Positions 14,619 through 22,832 of a stretch of DNA of 64,000 nucleotides are shown one piece after another. The notes beneath the pieces were generated by a model. It ran no database searches. It had not been told where the DNA came from and saw only the letters and a program-made list of their open reading frames with translations. The DNA comes from Paratractidigestivibacter sp963605405 (GTDB lineage Bacteria > Actinomycetota > Coriobacteriia > Coriobacteriales > Atopobiaceae), in contig CAVCUP010000006.1 in assembly GCA_963605405.1 (NCBI GenBank), positions 1 through 64,000 on the forward strand. The letters run 5' to 3'. The stretch's first letter is position 1; the number at the start of each line of letters is the position of its first letter. The translations under genes and the position numbers were made by a program.

Positions 14619-17248
14619 CACGCCCTCGCTCTCATGGTTGACAGCGCGCGGGATGCGAGCGCTGCGGACACCTTGTTGGAGTCCATGTAGACGTCCGTGT
14701 CCTTGTCGGCTATCTCGCGGAGCAGCGCCAGCATGGACGGGAGCGCCCCGTTGACTGTGGACAGGTCGGCCGCGCCGGCGTCGGCCACCGCAGCCTGGGC
14801 GTTGGTCTCGTAGGAGACCTCTGCCCCGAAATCGGCGGCAAGATCGTCGCCGTAGCCCGAGACGGTGGCCTTCACACCCTTGAAACGCTTGTCAAGGCCC
14901 GTCTCGAGGGACTCCATGATCCATCCGCCGTTCGGGATGAGCAGATGCAGGTCCTTGTACTTCGGGCCTTTCAGGCTCGCGATCGTCCCGGCGATCCCGG
15001 AGACGAAGTCGTAGACGCTGCCGATACTCGACCTGATGCCGTTGAGCAGGCCGCTCACGATGGAGCTGCCCGCGTTGTAAAGCAGGGAGCCGAGGTTGCC
15101 CAGGGCGCCCAGGATGCGCCCCGGTATCGATGACACGAAACCCACGACCGAGTTGATGCCGCTCGACACGCCGTTCTGGATGTTGCTCCAAGCGTTGTTC
15201 AGCGTGCTCGTCACGGCGTTCCAGGCGGACGACCAGATCGACTGAATCGTCGACAATGCGCCCGATATGACGGACTTCACCGCCTCTATCGCGGTGGACA
15301 CCACCCCCTTGATGGTGTTCCAGATGCTGGTCACCTTGTCGCCGATGGCGCTCCAGATCGCCTCCCAGATGCTCTTTACGAGCTGCAGCCCGTTCTCGAT
15401 GACGGACTTGATGAGGGCCACGAAACCCTCGACGAGGGCCGTGATGGCGTCGCTGACGGACTGCGCGATCGATTGCAGGGCGTTCCAGGCGCTCTCCCAG
15501 TCGCCGTTGATGACGCTGAGGACGACCGTGATGATGTCCTGGATGACCTGCATGACGCTGGTGATGATCGTCTGGATGTACGGCCACACGTCGTCGATGA
15601 CGGAGCGGATGGCGGTCATGGCGGCGTCGAATATCGCGGTGATGACCGGGAGCACCGTGGCGATGAGGACCTGGATGGCCGTGCAGACGTCGGTGATTAT
15701 CGTCTGGATCATCGGCATGTTCGCCGTTATCAGGTCGGCTACGTGCTGGATAAGCGGCGCGACGGTCTCGGCCACGGTGTTCACCACCTGCGCCACGGCC
15801 TCGATGATCACGCCGAGTATCGGGACGAGGCTCGAGATTACTGTGGCGACGAGCGGGGCGACTGCCGCCACCAGCCCGAGGAATGCCGTCGACAGCTGCA
15901 TCACGAGGTTGCAGACCGCGCCGAACAGCGTCTGAAGAGGCCCCGCCAGCTCCGTGAGGCTCTGGAATGCGGGGGCGAGCGACGATGCGATGCTGCCGAC
16001 CAGGCCGTTGACCGACTCGCGGAACTGCTCGTTCGTAGCGTAGCAGTAGGCGAACACGGCGATGAACGCGGCGATGGCCGCAACTGCCGCTGCGGCAGGC
16101 GCGGAGAGGGCTAGGAAGCTGGTGCCGACACCCTGAAGCGCGGGGACGATGCCGCCTGTCAGAGAGTTGACAAGCGCCCCGAGCACGGGTATCTCCCCGA
16201 TAAGGCCGCTGAGCGAGACGGCCGCCAGCCCGGCCAGGGCCGCTGCGGCAACCTTTCCGCCCGTACCGAGCTGGGTCAGGTCGACGCCCTGTATCTTCTC
16301 GGCCAGGCTGTCGAGAAAGGCGCACACCTTCTCGACAGCGCCGCCGGTGCGCGTCAGGTTGCCCTCGGCGTCGTAGGTGACGCCCAGGAACTCGCCGAAC
16401 GCCTGGGACAGCGGCTTCAACGCCGCGCGGCAGGAGTTCAGCACGCCTCGGATGGAGTTGAACACGGGGATGGCGGAGTCCTTGAGCGGGGTCATCCAGT
16501 CCTGCCCGATCTTGGACAGCGCGGCCTTCATGTTCGCCATGGAGCCGGTGAATGTCTCGTTAGCCGCCTGAGCCGAGTCGCCGAAGGCGGAGTACATGGC
16601 GTCGGAGAAGGTCTGGAAGTCTATCTCTCCCGCCTTGACCATCTGGGACACCTCGTCGGTCGTCTTGCCGAGGTAGGTCGACAGCGTGGCGACGGCATTG
16701 ATGCCTCGGTCGGTGAACTGCGCGACCTGCTCGCCGGAGAGCTTGCCGGAGGCGGCAACCTTCGCCCAGATGGCGGAGAGGTCCCCGAGGTCCTGGCCGA
16801 AGGTGGCGGCGGTGCCGACGCAGCCGTTCAGGGCCTTCGTCATGTCGTCGCCGGCGGAGACGCCGGACGCGGCGAGCTGGGCGCAGGCCTGGGCTGCGGT
16901 GTCGAAGCCGAATGCCGTGCCGTCGACCGACTTCATGATCGTGTCGTAGTAGTCGCTCCACTCGAGCTTCATGCCCTTGAACATCGTCTGGGCCTGCTCG
17001 ATGTTGAGCGCGCGGCTCATGCCGCCGGTGGCGGCGAGCGTGGTGACTCCGGCGGTGACGGTGCCGATGGCCGTCCCTATCGACTTGGCGACACTGCCGA
17101 AGCTGTTGGCGAAGAAGCCCGCGACCTGGGAGCCGATGCTGGACGCCGTGTCCTTGAGGCCCTTGAGCTTGGATGCGGAGTTCTCGACGCCCGAGTCGAA
17201 GTCGGAGCCGTCGTATGTTCCCTTCGCGGAGAGAACGTAATCAGCCAT
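14618..17248 (-). CDS. Tape measure protein
   Basis: This 876-residue protein sets tail length and carries DNA-ejection functions. The N-terminal third (MADYVLSAKGTYDGSDFDSG; QAQTMFKGMKLEWSDYYDTIM; GLAGSMANMKAALSK-like) matches TMPs with a tape_meas_nterm domain. The middle has several hydrophobic segments (about 340-540: Ala/Val/Ile-rich), and the C-terminal half has short amphipathic repeats with regularly spaced Trp (IWEAIWSAIGDKVTSIWNTI). By the rule of about 1.5 angstrom per residue the tail would be near 130 nm, which is inference. Confidence 0.93.
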   Translation of the reverse strand: MADYVLSAKGTYDGSDFDSGVENSASKLKGLKDTASSIGSQVAGFFANSFGSVAKSIGTAIGTVTAGVTTLAATGGMSRALNIEQAQTMFKGMKLEWSDYYDTIMKSVDGTAFGFDTAAQACAQLAASGVSAGDDMTKALNGCVGTAATFGQDLGDLSAIWAKVAASGKLSGEQVAQFTDRGINAVATLSTYLGKTTDEVSQMVKAGEIDFQTFSDAMYSAFGDSAQAANETFTGSMANMKAALSKIGQDWMTPLKDSAIPVFNSIRGVLNSCRAALKPLSQAFGEFLGVTYDAEGNLTRTGGAVEKVCAFLDSLAEKIQGVDLTQLGTGGKVAAAALAGLAAVSLSGLIGEIPVLGALVNSLTGGIVPALQGVGTSFLALSAPAAAAVAAIAAFIAVFAYCYATNEQFRESVNGLVGSIASSLAPAFQSLTELAGPLQTLFGAVCNLVMQLSTAFLGLVAAVAPLVATVISSLVPILGVIIEAVAQVVNTVAETVAPLIQHVADLITANMPMIQTIITDVCTAIQVLIATVLPVITAIFDAAMTAIRSVIDDVWPYIQTIITSVMQVIQDIITVVLSVINGDWESAWNALQSIAQSVSDAITALVEGFVALIKSVIENGLQLVKSIWEAIWSAIGDKVTSIWNTIKGVVSTAIEAVKSVISGALSTIQSIWSSAWNAVTSTLNNAWSNIQNGVSSGINSVVGFVSSIPGRILGALGNLGSLLYNAGSSIVSGLLNGIRSSIGSVYDFVSGIAGTIASLKGPKYKDLHLLIPNGGWIMESLETGLDKRFKGVKATVSGYGDDLAADFGAEVSYETNAQAAVADAGAADLSTVNGALPSMLALLREIADKDTDVYMDSNKVSAALASRALSTMRARA

Positions 17249-17663
17249 TTGGGTTTCCTCCTCCCCAGGGCGTCCATGGCGGGTTCTCCTTGTGCTGCTC
17301 CATCAGCGCGTCGATCTCCTCGTAGGTGAAGGAGTCCTCGCAGAAGGAGCCGTTGCGTCTCTTCCAGAGCTTGTGCCGCTTCTTCGACAGGCAGTTGGCG
17401 ACGGCCACCTGCACGGCGTCCTTGAAGAGGTTCGACTCGCTGACCGTGACGGTCTCAAGCTCCTTGCGCACGAACGCGAGCTGCACGGGGGTGTGCTGCG
17501 CGTACTGCTCGTAGTCCCAGCCGAGCCGGGCGGCGAAGAACGCGAAGTCGGCCTCCCTGCGGAACAGGGCGGCGTCCCCCGCGTCCTCGCCGGTCCGGGG
17601 CTTTACCGTGAAGTAGTCGAAGCCGGTCAGGCGCGTTAGGGCTAGTCCCCTGCGCCCTTGAAT
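17241..17663 (-). CDS. Tail assembly chaperone, frameshift extension (GT-type)
   Basis: This open frame has no start of its own upstream of 17486. It continues the upstream chaperone gene in the -1 frame from the slippery site at 17663-17669. It would add about 140 residues (IQGRRGLALTRLTG...GGGNPNG), giving a fusion of about 272 residues, and ends 8 nt inside the tape measure gene. Most long-tailed phages make such G/GT pairs just upstream of the tape measure; they bind the tape measure during assembly. Confidence 0.85.
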   Translation of the reverse strand: MQGRRGLALTRLTGFDYFTVKPRTGEDAGDAALFRREADFAFFAARLGWDYEQYAQHTPVQLAFVRKELETVTVSESNLFKDAVQVAVANCLSKKRHKLWKRRNGSFCEDSFTYEEIDALMEQHKENPPWTPWGGGNPNG

Positions 17664-18058
17664 AAAAAAGCGCAGTCGCGCTGAAGCGCCATCATCACGG
17701 CCTGGAACACGACCGGGTAGCCGTTGGCCTCGATGAGCTTGTTGACGATCTTCTCTGCCTTCTGCGGGAGGAAGTACCCGCCGCCCTGCACCTTCAGGCC
17801 GTAGCCGGCGATAGCCGCCAGCTCCCTGAAGGTGAACATGCCGTCGTTCTTGAAGAACGACGCGACGATGGGCGTGTGGCGCTCCTCGTACAGGTCGATG
17901 CGCTTGCGCGAGAACCTGATCTCGCAGGTGCGGCCCTTGACTGTGAAGGTCTGCGGCTCCATGCTCTCCGGGTCTCGCTCAAGCTCGTCCGCGAAATCCT
18001 CGTCGCCCTGCGCCTCAGCGTCTTCCATGTAGTCGTCGAACTCGGTGTCTTCTGCCAT
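17642..18058 (-). CDS. Tail assembly chaperone, frame-0 product (G-type)
   Basis: This 138-residue acidic protein (MAEDTEFDDYMEDAEAQGD...) lies between the tail tube protein and the tape measure. The middle (TFTVKGRTCEIRFSRKRIDLYEE) is the compact chaperone core. The last codons contain the slippery heptamer, after which frame 0 stops in 6 sense codons (FKGAGD). Size and place fit the G protein of tail chaperone pairs. Confidence 0.85.
   Translation of the reverse strand: MAEDTEFDDYMEDAEAQGDEDFADELERDPESMEPQTFTVKGRTCEIRFSRKRIDLYEERHTPIVASFFKNDGMFTFRELAAIAGYGLKVQGGGYFLPQKAEKIVNKLIEANGYPVVFQAVMMALQRDCAFLFKGAGD
17663..17669 (-). promoter_or_regulatory. Programmed -1 frameshift site T TTT TTA
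   Basis: On the minus strand the heptamer falls in frame 0 as T TTT TTA, a canonical X XXY YYZ slippery sequence. A -1 slip here joins the chaperone gene to a frame that stays open to the tape measure gene. Confidence 0.85.
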
Positions 18059-18070
18059 CGGTCAGGCTCC

Positions 18071-18619
18071 TTAGTTGTTGGAAACGGTGACGGTCGCTGC
18101 GGCGATCTCCGCCTCCGTGGCGGTCTCGTAGAGCCACGGCTTGCCGGTGCCCTGGAACTCCATGGAGTAGGTGGCGTTGTCGTCGTTGGGGGCCTCGAAG
18201 TTGTCGGAGGACACCAGCGCGAGGCCCATGCGCAGCGGGACGTACTTGGTGGCAGCGGTCTCGCGGATGCGCTTGCAGATCTTCAGGCACAGGTAGGTGC
18301 CGTCGTTGAGGGCCTTCGCGACGGCCTTCGTGGCGGTGTCGTCGGGAGAGTAGAGGCCGTCGATGGAGGCGTCCCAGCTCTTGGAGCTGGCGAACTTGAG
18401 CGTCCAGCCGTCGAGGGAGTCGTCCTTGGTCGCCGCCTCGGTGTTCTCCTGGCTCATGTTGAAGCTGAGGTTCTGCTGGCCGCTGACGGCGACCAGGGAC
18501 TTGCCGGTGCTGTCGGTCACGAGGGCAACGATGTCGTTGCCGCTGAGGGCCTTCGCGGTGGCGGCGTCGAAGTCGCAGCCGGTGAGGTTGCTGTTGGTGG
18601 TGGTACCGGAATCGGACAT
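18071..18619 (-). CDS. Major tail tube protein
   Basis: This 182-residue protein has the order and style of TP901-1-type tail tube proteins: MSDSGTTTNSNLTGCDFDAA..., KSWDASIDGLYSPDD in the middle, and YSMEFQGTGKPWLYETA near the end. It polymerises as hexameric rings around the tape measure. It sits between the tail terminator and the chaperone genes, with AAGGAACC upstream of the ATG. Confidence 0.85.
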   Translation of the reverse strand: MSDSGTTTNSNLTGCDFDAATAKALSGNDIVALVTDSTGKSLVAVSGQQNLSFNMSQENTEAATKDDSLDGWTLKFASSKSWDASIDGLYSPDDTATKAVAKALNDGTYLCLKICKRIRETAATKYVPLRMGLALVSSDNFEAPNDDNATYSMEFQGTGKPWLYETATEAEIAAATVTVSNN

Positions 18620-18631
18620 CTCGGTTCCTTT

Positions 18632-19045
18632 CTAGTCTTTCGTGCGGAGGCCGTAGCAGACGCGGAACGTGAACTCCGCGACGGCGTGGCCCTCGTCGGT
18701 CTCGTCTTTCTTTAGTGTCTGCACGCCGTTGCAGGTCGTGCGGTAGAGGCTGAACGGCGCCGGAAGCTCGAAGCCCTCGGCGATCGCCTGCTCGAGCCTC
18801 TGCACCATGCCGAGCACCTTGGCGTTGCTGTACGGCCTCGCCGGCTCGCTGATGCAGTGAACCCAGACGGTGACCGCGTCGATGAACATGGTCTTGGTGT
18901 TCTCGGGCTGGGTGGACTGAAGCTCGACGCTGTAGAGCGGCGACTCCCTGTTCTCCGGGCTGTCGTAGCAGCGGATGCCCGTGCCGTCCTCGATGGCGCC
19001 GATGAGGCACCCGAGGAACACCGCCAGGCTTAGCCGTTGGATCAT
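18632..19045 (-). CDS. Tail terminator/completion-like protein
   Basis: This 137-residue protein has a mixed alpha/beta pattern (MIQRLSLAVFLGCLIGAIED..., TKTMFIDAVTVWVHCIS, VAEFTFRVCYGL). It is placed between the HK97 gp10-like protein and the tail tube, the usual site of the tail terminator that caps the tube for head joining. The assignment is mainly positional. Confidence 0.65.
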   Translation of the reverse strand: MIQRLSLAVFLGCLIGAIEDGTGIRCYDSPENRESPLYSVELQSTQPENTKTMFIDAVTVWVHCISEPARPYSNAKVLGMVQRLEQAIAEGFELPAPFSLYRTTCNGVQTLKKDETDEGHAVAEFTFRVCYGLRTKD

Positions 19046-19057
19046 CTCTCGCCCTCC

Positions 19058-19396
19058 TTAGAGCTTCCTCAGCTGGTCGACCAGGTCTTGCTTGAATATC
19101 GGGCGCTGGGTGTCCACGTTGCGCTTCAGGTAGCGCTGCCCCTGCACGTAGCCGCCGTTCACCGTCCGGTGCCCGTACTCGACATGCGGGGCGTAGCTCT
19201 TCGTGTAGCCAACGGTGTCGCCCGAGTGGCCCAGGGACAGGCGAAGCTCGCCGGTGTCGACGGGGGTTCCGCCGTCCGCCTTACCCCGGTTGTAGATCTG
19301 GGCCATGTTCTTCGTGATCACGGCCTCGAACCTCACGTGGGACAGGCGGTCGAGCTTGCCGGCGAGGTTGTTGACGTCCTCGATCACGAGTCCCAT
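19058..19396 (-). CDS. HK97 gp10-like head-tail joining protein
   Basis: This 112-residue protein carries the family hallmark TPVDTGELRLSL (about residues 45-56) followed by SYAPHVEYGHR (about 70-80). The ATG at 19396 overlaps the end of the previous gene by 13 nt. gp10-type proteins act at the head-tail junction. Confidence 0.85.
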   Translation of the reverse strand: MGLVIEDVNNLAGKLDRLSHVRFEAVITKNMAQIYNRGKADGGTPVDTGELRLSLGHSGDTVGYTKSYAPHVEYGHRTVNGGYVQGQRYLKRNVDTQRPIFKQDLVDQLRKL

Positions 19397-19698
19397 GGCT
19401 TGCACCTCTTCACGCCGACCACGGTCGTTTCGCCGTCGGTGGTCACGTTCTCGACCTCGTATGAGGCCCCCCTGACCTTCACGCCACAGACCCCGGAGAA
19501 GTCTGTGGCCGGGCGCTTGGTGAGAAGGGAGCGGGAGACGCTGTCGAACGCGTTGCCCTCGGTGTCGCTGCGAACCCTGTGGGCGGGGCCGAAGCGCACG
19601 AAGAAGTCGAACGCGTCAACGGTCGAGCAGATAGGGTTGCGAAGCTCGTCGGTGCCCGTCTGCTCCCGCTTCAGGGCCGTTGCCCTGTACCACTTCAT
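19384..19698 (-). CDS. Head closure-like protein
   Basis: This 104-residue beta-rich protein (MKWYRATALKREQTGTDELRN...) fits the small head-completion proteins that seal the portal after DNA packaging. The start at 19698 overlaps the connector gene by 4 nt (ATGA). The assignment is from size, beta content and the fixed gene order connector, closure, gp10, terminator. Confidence 0.65.
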   Translation of the reverse strand: MKWYRATALKREQTGTDELRNPICSTVDAFDFFVRFGPAHRVRSDTEGNAFDSVSRSLLTKRPATDFSGVCGVKVRGASYEVENVTTDGETTVVGVKRCKPWDS

Positions 19699-20039
19699 CG
19701 GCGCGCCCCCAAGAACTTGATGCCCTGGGGGCGGCATGCCTCGCGCAAGGCCTCGAGGTCGTCGGCATAGGCGGAGAGCACGTCGTCCACGAAAGAGTTC
19801 GACATGCTGCCGCCGTCCGACGCCGATTCCGAGGTGCTGCCCTCGTAGCCGCGCAGGCGCAGGGCCTTCACCGCCGCGTCGACGGCGATTGATTCGGCCA
19901 GGCGCGGAAGCTCCTCGACCTTGAGGCGGATGAGCAGCCGGTCGGTGACCGACTGGACCATCTCCTCGATCGCGAAGTCCTCCGGCACGGCCTCGTCCGG
20001 GAGGTAGCGCGCCTTGACGCGGTCTACGAGCGTCGCCAT
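19695..20039 (-). CDS. Head-tail connector protein (phage_connect_1-like)
   Basis: This 114-residue helical protein starts MATLVDRVKARYLPDEAVPED and has EEMVQSVTDRLLIRLKVEELP, matching the gp6/gp15-type adaptor fold that docks under the portal. It follows the capsid gene by 3 nt. Confidence 0.8.
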   Translation of the reverse strand: MATLVDRVKARYLPDEAVPEDFAIEEMVQSVTDRLLIRLKVEELPRLAESIAVDAAVKALRLRGYEGSTSESASDGGSMSNSFVDDVLSAYADDLEALREACRPQGIKFLGARR

Positions 20040-20042
20040 GGA

Positions 20043-21104
20043 CTAGCCCTCGACGTCCGCCGTGGCGGTGGTGTCGATGGTCGCGATGATGTGGCCGTAG
20101 ACGTTGGGCAGGACGGGGATGAACACGCCGGACGCCTTGGTCCAGGTGGCAACGGGGTCGGGGGTGTCCCAGCGGGTGCAGGTGACGAACTGCATCTGGC
20201 GCTTCTCGTCGAACGCGCCACCCTGCTCAAGCTCCTCGGGGGTCACGCCCCAAAGGCCGGTGCCGACGGAGCCGTCGTAACCCACGGAGCACATGACGAA
20301 CTTGTCCTCGGGGAAGAAGCGGCCCTGGGACACGCTGCCGCCGTCGGTGCCGATGACGCCGTAGCGCTCCTCGTCGACGGAGAGCGTCAGGCCGTTGAAC
20401 TGCTGCGCGAGCAGGCTGTTCACCTGGGCCAGGCTGGGCAGGATGCCCGCGCCGTTGACGCCGAAGATGGCCTTCTGCACGGCGGCGTTGCGCTGAATGA
20501 GGGCGAACACCTTCTTAGAGGTGATGCCGACGGTCGGGGTCTGGCCCTTGCCCTCGGCGATGGTCACCCAGTTGTCGATGTCGCCCAGGATGTCGGCATC
20601 GGAAGCTCCCCAGGCGCCGGTGACCTTCTGGTCGTCTGGCACGCCGAAGTCGACCTCCATGGAGACGTTGTTCTCGGAGATGACCATCTTGCCGGTGGAA
20701 AGCGCCTCCATCTTGGCCTTCTCGACGCGGGCCACGACGGACTCGGCGGTGCGGGCCACGTCGTCGAACACGTAGCGGCGCACGGAGTCCATCTGCATGT
20801 CCAGGCCGCGCGTGATACGGCGCAGGCGCTCGGAGAGGTTGATCTTCTCCTTGATGAGCAGGGACTCGGTGGTGACGCGCTCGAACGGCACGCGGGAGCC
20901 GATGTGGGCCTCGGTGTCGAAGCCGTGGATCATCGCCACGGTGGGCAGGTTGCCGTTCTCGGACAGGCGGGAGTACTCGGCCTCGATGTACTGCGTCTTG
21001 CGGTCCGGGAACAGGCGGGAGCCGGTGTAGCTGCGCTGGACGTTGAAGCCCTGCGAGAAATCGAGCATGTCGCGCTCGGTGATGAGGTCGGAAATCAAAC
21101 GCAT
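20043..21104 (-). CDS. Major capsid protein
   Basis: This 353-residue protein has the length and motifs of the major capsid protein E family (HK97 fold): DMLDFSQGFN near the N-terminus, TESLLIKEKINLSERLRRI (about 79-97), GDIDNWVTIAEGKGQTP with TVGITSKKVFALI in the middle, and a C-terminal beta-rich end. It is encoded after decoration and scaffold genes, in the standard order. No fused protease is seen. Confidence 0.9.
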   Translation of the reverse strand: MRLISDLITERDMLDFSQGFNVQRSYTGSRLFPDRKTQYIEAEYSRLSENGNLPTVAMIHGFDTEAHIGSRVPFERVTTESLLIKEKINLSERLRRITRGLDMQMDSVRRYVFDDVARTAESVVARVEKAKMEALSTGKMVISENNVSMEVDFGVPDDQKVTGAWGASDADILGDIDNWVTIAEGKGQTPTVGITSKKVFALIQRNAAVQKAIFGVNGAGILPSLAQVNSLLAQQFNGLTLSVDEERYGVIGTDGGSVSQGRFFPEDKFVMCSVGYDGSVGTGLWGVTPEELEQGGAFDEKRQMQFVTCTRWDTPDPVATWTKASGVFIPVLPNVYGHIIATIDTTATADVEG

Positions 21105-21122
21105 GTTGCTATGCCCCTTTCG

Positions 21123-21437
21123 TTAAACCAGGTAGAGGCCCGCTGCGGCGAGGGTGGTCTTCTTCGCCTTGGCCTCTGCGGATACTTTGTCGGCCTTGAG
21201 TCGGCCCTGGAAGATGACCGCCGCCGGGTACTTGTCGGTGTCGGTCATGTCGTAGTCCTCGAGGAACACGCCGAACTCGGACGTGCCCGTGTAGAGGTCG
21301 CCCGCCTTGATGAGCTTGCGGCCATCGACCTCCTTGGCCATGGCCTGCGTTGCGGTGCGGGTCTTCGCGACGATGCCCACCTCGGAATCGAGGATGCTTT
21401 CGGACTCGCCGTAGGTGAACGCCTTATTGAGCGCCAT
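21123..21437 (-). CDS. Head decoration-like protein
   Basis: This 104-residue protein (MALNKAFTYGESESILDSEVG...) lies between scaffold and capsid. The central YTGTSEFGVFLEDYDMTD and its size fit small capsid decoration proteins that stabilise the expanded shell. The start overlaps the scaffold gene by 14 nt. Confidence 0.7.
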   Translation of the reverse strand: MALNKAFTYGESESILDSEVGIVAKTRTATQAMAKEVDGRKLIKAGDLYTGTSEFGVFLEDYDMTDTDKYPAAVIFQGRLKADKVSAEAKAKKTTLAAAGLYLV

Positions 21438-22122
21438 CTTTCTTTCCTCCGTTCATTCGGTTGCTGTAGTCGGATGCGAACTTGGAAGCGAACGACTGGC
21501 TGGGCTTGCTGCCCGCCCCGTCCTTCGGGGGCTGACGCTTCAGCGCCTCCTGCACGGCGGCGTCGACCGCCTTGGGGAACAGGTCCTTGATCTTGGAAAT
21601 CGCAGCGTTGGTGTCGTCCGCCGTCTCCGAGACGAACATGGACAGAAGCTCGTCTCCCAGGTCGATGCCCGCCGATTTCAGCTCTGAGCGCGCGACGCCC
21701 ATCTGCTCGGACAGGTTGATCTGGCGCTCAAGCTCGGCCTTCTCGTCCTGCGCCTTCTTCAGCTCGTACTGCGCGCGCTGAAGGTCGTTCATGCCAGCCA
21801 GCTTCTCGGCCTCGGAGCGCTTGTCGTCGGCCTGCTGCGCGAGCTGCTCGCGGATGCGCTTCTCGAGCTTCTTGCCCTCGCGCGCCAGCTTCTGCTGGAC
21901 GATCGCGTTCACCTCGTCGTCGGTGTAGGTCTTGCCGGTCGGCTTCGCGCCGGTGCCGCCGTCGCCCCCGTCGCCCTGCTGCTGGCCGGGGTCTCCGCCG
22001 TCGCCGTCCTCGTCGCCGCCGTTGCCCCCGTCTCCCTGCTGCTGGCCGGGGTCGCCCTGCTGCTGGACGTGGCTCTCGCCGTCGATGTTCGAGAACACTT
22101 GTCGGTTGTTGCTGTTTGGCAT
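21424..22122 (-). CDS. Capsid scaffolding protein (DUF4355-like)
   Basis: This 232-residue protein has a Gly/Gln/Asp-rich disordered N-terminus with two near-identical DPGQQQGDGG units (about residues 24-54), then TYTDDEVNAIVQQKLARE and a long charged coiled coil (about 65-165), the layout of DUF4355 scaffolds that guide procapsid assembly. ATG 22122 is preceded by GGAGGGTGCGAG. The encoded repeats are visible as DNA duplication. Confidence 0.85.
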   Translation of the reverse strand: MPNSNNRQVFSNIDGESHVQQQGDPGQQQGDGGNGGDEDGDGGDPGQQQGDGGDGGTGAKPTGKTYTDDEVNAIVQQKLAREGKKLEKRIREQLAQQADDKRSEAEKLAGMNDLQRAQYELKKAQDEKAELERQINLSEQMGVARSELKSAGIDLGDELLSMFVSETADDTNAAISKIKDLFPKAVDAAVQEALKRQPPKDGAGSKPSQSFASKFASDYSNRMNGGKKDGAQ

Positions 22123-22281
22123 ATCTCGCACCCTCCATAAGGTTTTCCCGTGTCTCATGCCTGCACGTATCCCGTAGCTTTTAGCGGGTTCCACGCCTGC
22201 CCGTTGCCGTGGCTTTTAACGACCTCAACGCTCGGTCGGTCTTTGACCCGGCTAGTGTCCCGCGTGCGTGAGATTCGGCCC
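22123..22281 (-). other. Intergenic stretch with a start-less open frame
   Basis: This 159-bp gap lies between the thioredoxin-like gene and the scaffold gene. The minus strand keeps a protein-like frame open for about 45 codons (ending SHGNGQAWNPLKATGYVQA) but with no ATG, GTG or TTG. It may be a gene remnant, a fusion broken in this phage, or an untranslated leader. Confidence 0.4.
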
Positions 22282-22545
22282 TTACGAAGGGTCTAGGACG
22301 TCCTCGAGCTGTTCCAGGCTCGGGAGGCCGGCCATGCGCTCGACCTCCTCGCCGTCGTCGGTGATGACCACCATGGGGATTCGCGTTATCCGCTCAGAGC
22401 CGTTCAGGCGCTCCATGAGGCCGTCCCAGCCCCAGTGTTCGCGCACCTGTTCGGGATACTCGGATGCGAGCGGCTCTATGACCGCCTTTCGGTAGGCTTC
22501 GCACGCGGGGCATCCCCGGCGCGTGATGTACTCGGCCCTTATCAC
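22282..22545 (-). CDS. Thioredoxin/glutaredoxin-like small protein
   Basis: This 87-residue protein has the redox motif CPAC near its N-terminus (ITRRGCPACEAYRKA), then ITRIPMVVITDDGEEVERMAG, which contains the conserved cis-Pro segment and the beta-hairpin of the thioredoxin fold. Start GTG 22545 is preferred since GGAGGAGAC precedes it. Many siphophages place such a protein among head genes; it could keep Cys-containing proteins reduced or serve host ribonucleotide reductase. Its position after a terminator suggests separate expression. Confidence 0.8.
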   Translation of the reverse strand: MIRAEYITRRGCPACEAYRKAVIEPLASEYPEQVREHWGWDGLMERLNGSERITRIPMVVITDDGEEVERMAGLPSLEQLEDVLDPS

Positions 22546-22567
22546 GTCTCCTCCAATCGCCAAAGAA

Positions 22568-22588
22568 AAGCCCCCGGAATGGGGGCTT
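22568..22588 (-). terminator. Intrinsic terminator after the MuF operon
   Basis: Stem AAGCCCCC/GGGGGCTT with a 5-nt loop, followed on the minus strand by CTTTTCTTT. It lies between the 69-residue gene and the thioredoxin-like gene, so head assembly genes downstream depend on read-through, antitermination or an unseen promoter. Confidence 0.8.
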
Positions 22589-22622
22589 CGTTCTACCTTG
22601 ACGGTGAGAAGGGTGTTCGTTT

Positions 22623-22832
22623 TTAGCGGTTAAGTTCCTTGTTTCGCCTGCGGATGATGGCCCCTGCCTGCTCCTGGCTTATCTCGTCGAGCCACAGCTC
22701 GCCTATGAGCGTGTCCCACAGCTCGGGATCGTCGTGCCACCTGCCCAGCGTGAAGTTGTACGTCTCGGCGGTGCCCGCCTCAAGGTCGATGCGCGACACG
22801 CGCTTTCCCGATTCATCGGTGTAGTAGGTCAT
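22623..22832 (-). CDS. 69-residue protein coupled to MuF-RelA/SpoT gene, candidate immunity protein
   Basis: The ATG overlaps the stop of the MuF gene (ATGA) and GGAGGTGCG precedes it. The product (MTYYTDESGKRVSRIDLEAG..., ending ISQEQAGAIIRRRNKELNR) is small and soluble and matches no head protein that I know. Genes directly after MuF-toxin fusions often encode the immunity protein, so that role is proposed here from position only. Confidence 0.6.
   Translation of the reverse strand: MTYYTDESGKRVSRIDLEAGTAETYNFTLGRWHDDPELWDTLIGELWLDEISQEQAGAIIRRRNKELNR

Noticed and set aside
20091..21590. Plus-strand open frame of 499 codons opposite the capsid gene
   Set aside because: Low-complexity Gly/Val/Leu/His composition and full overlap with the major capsid and decoration genes; typical antisense artefact of GC-rich DNA.
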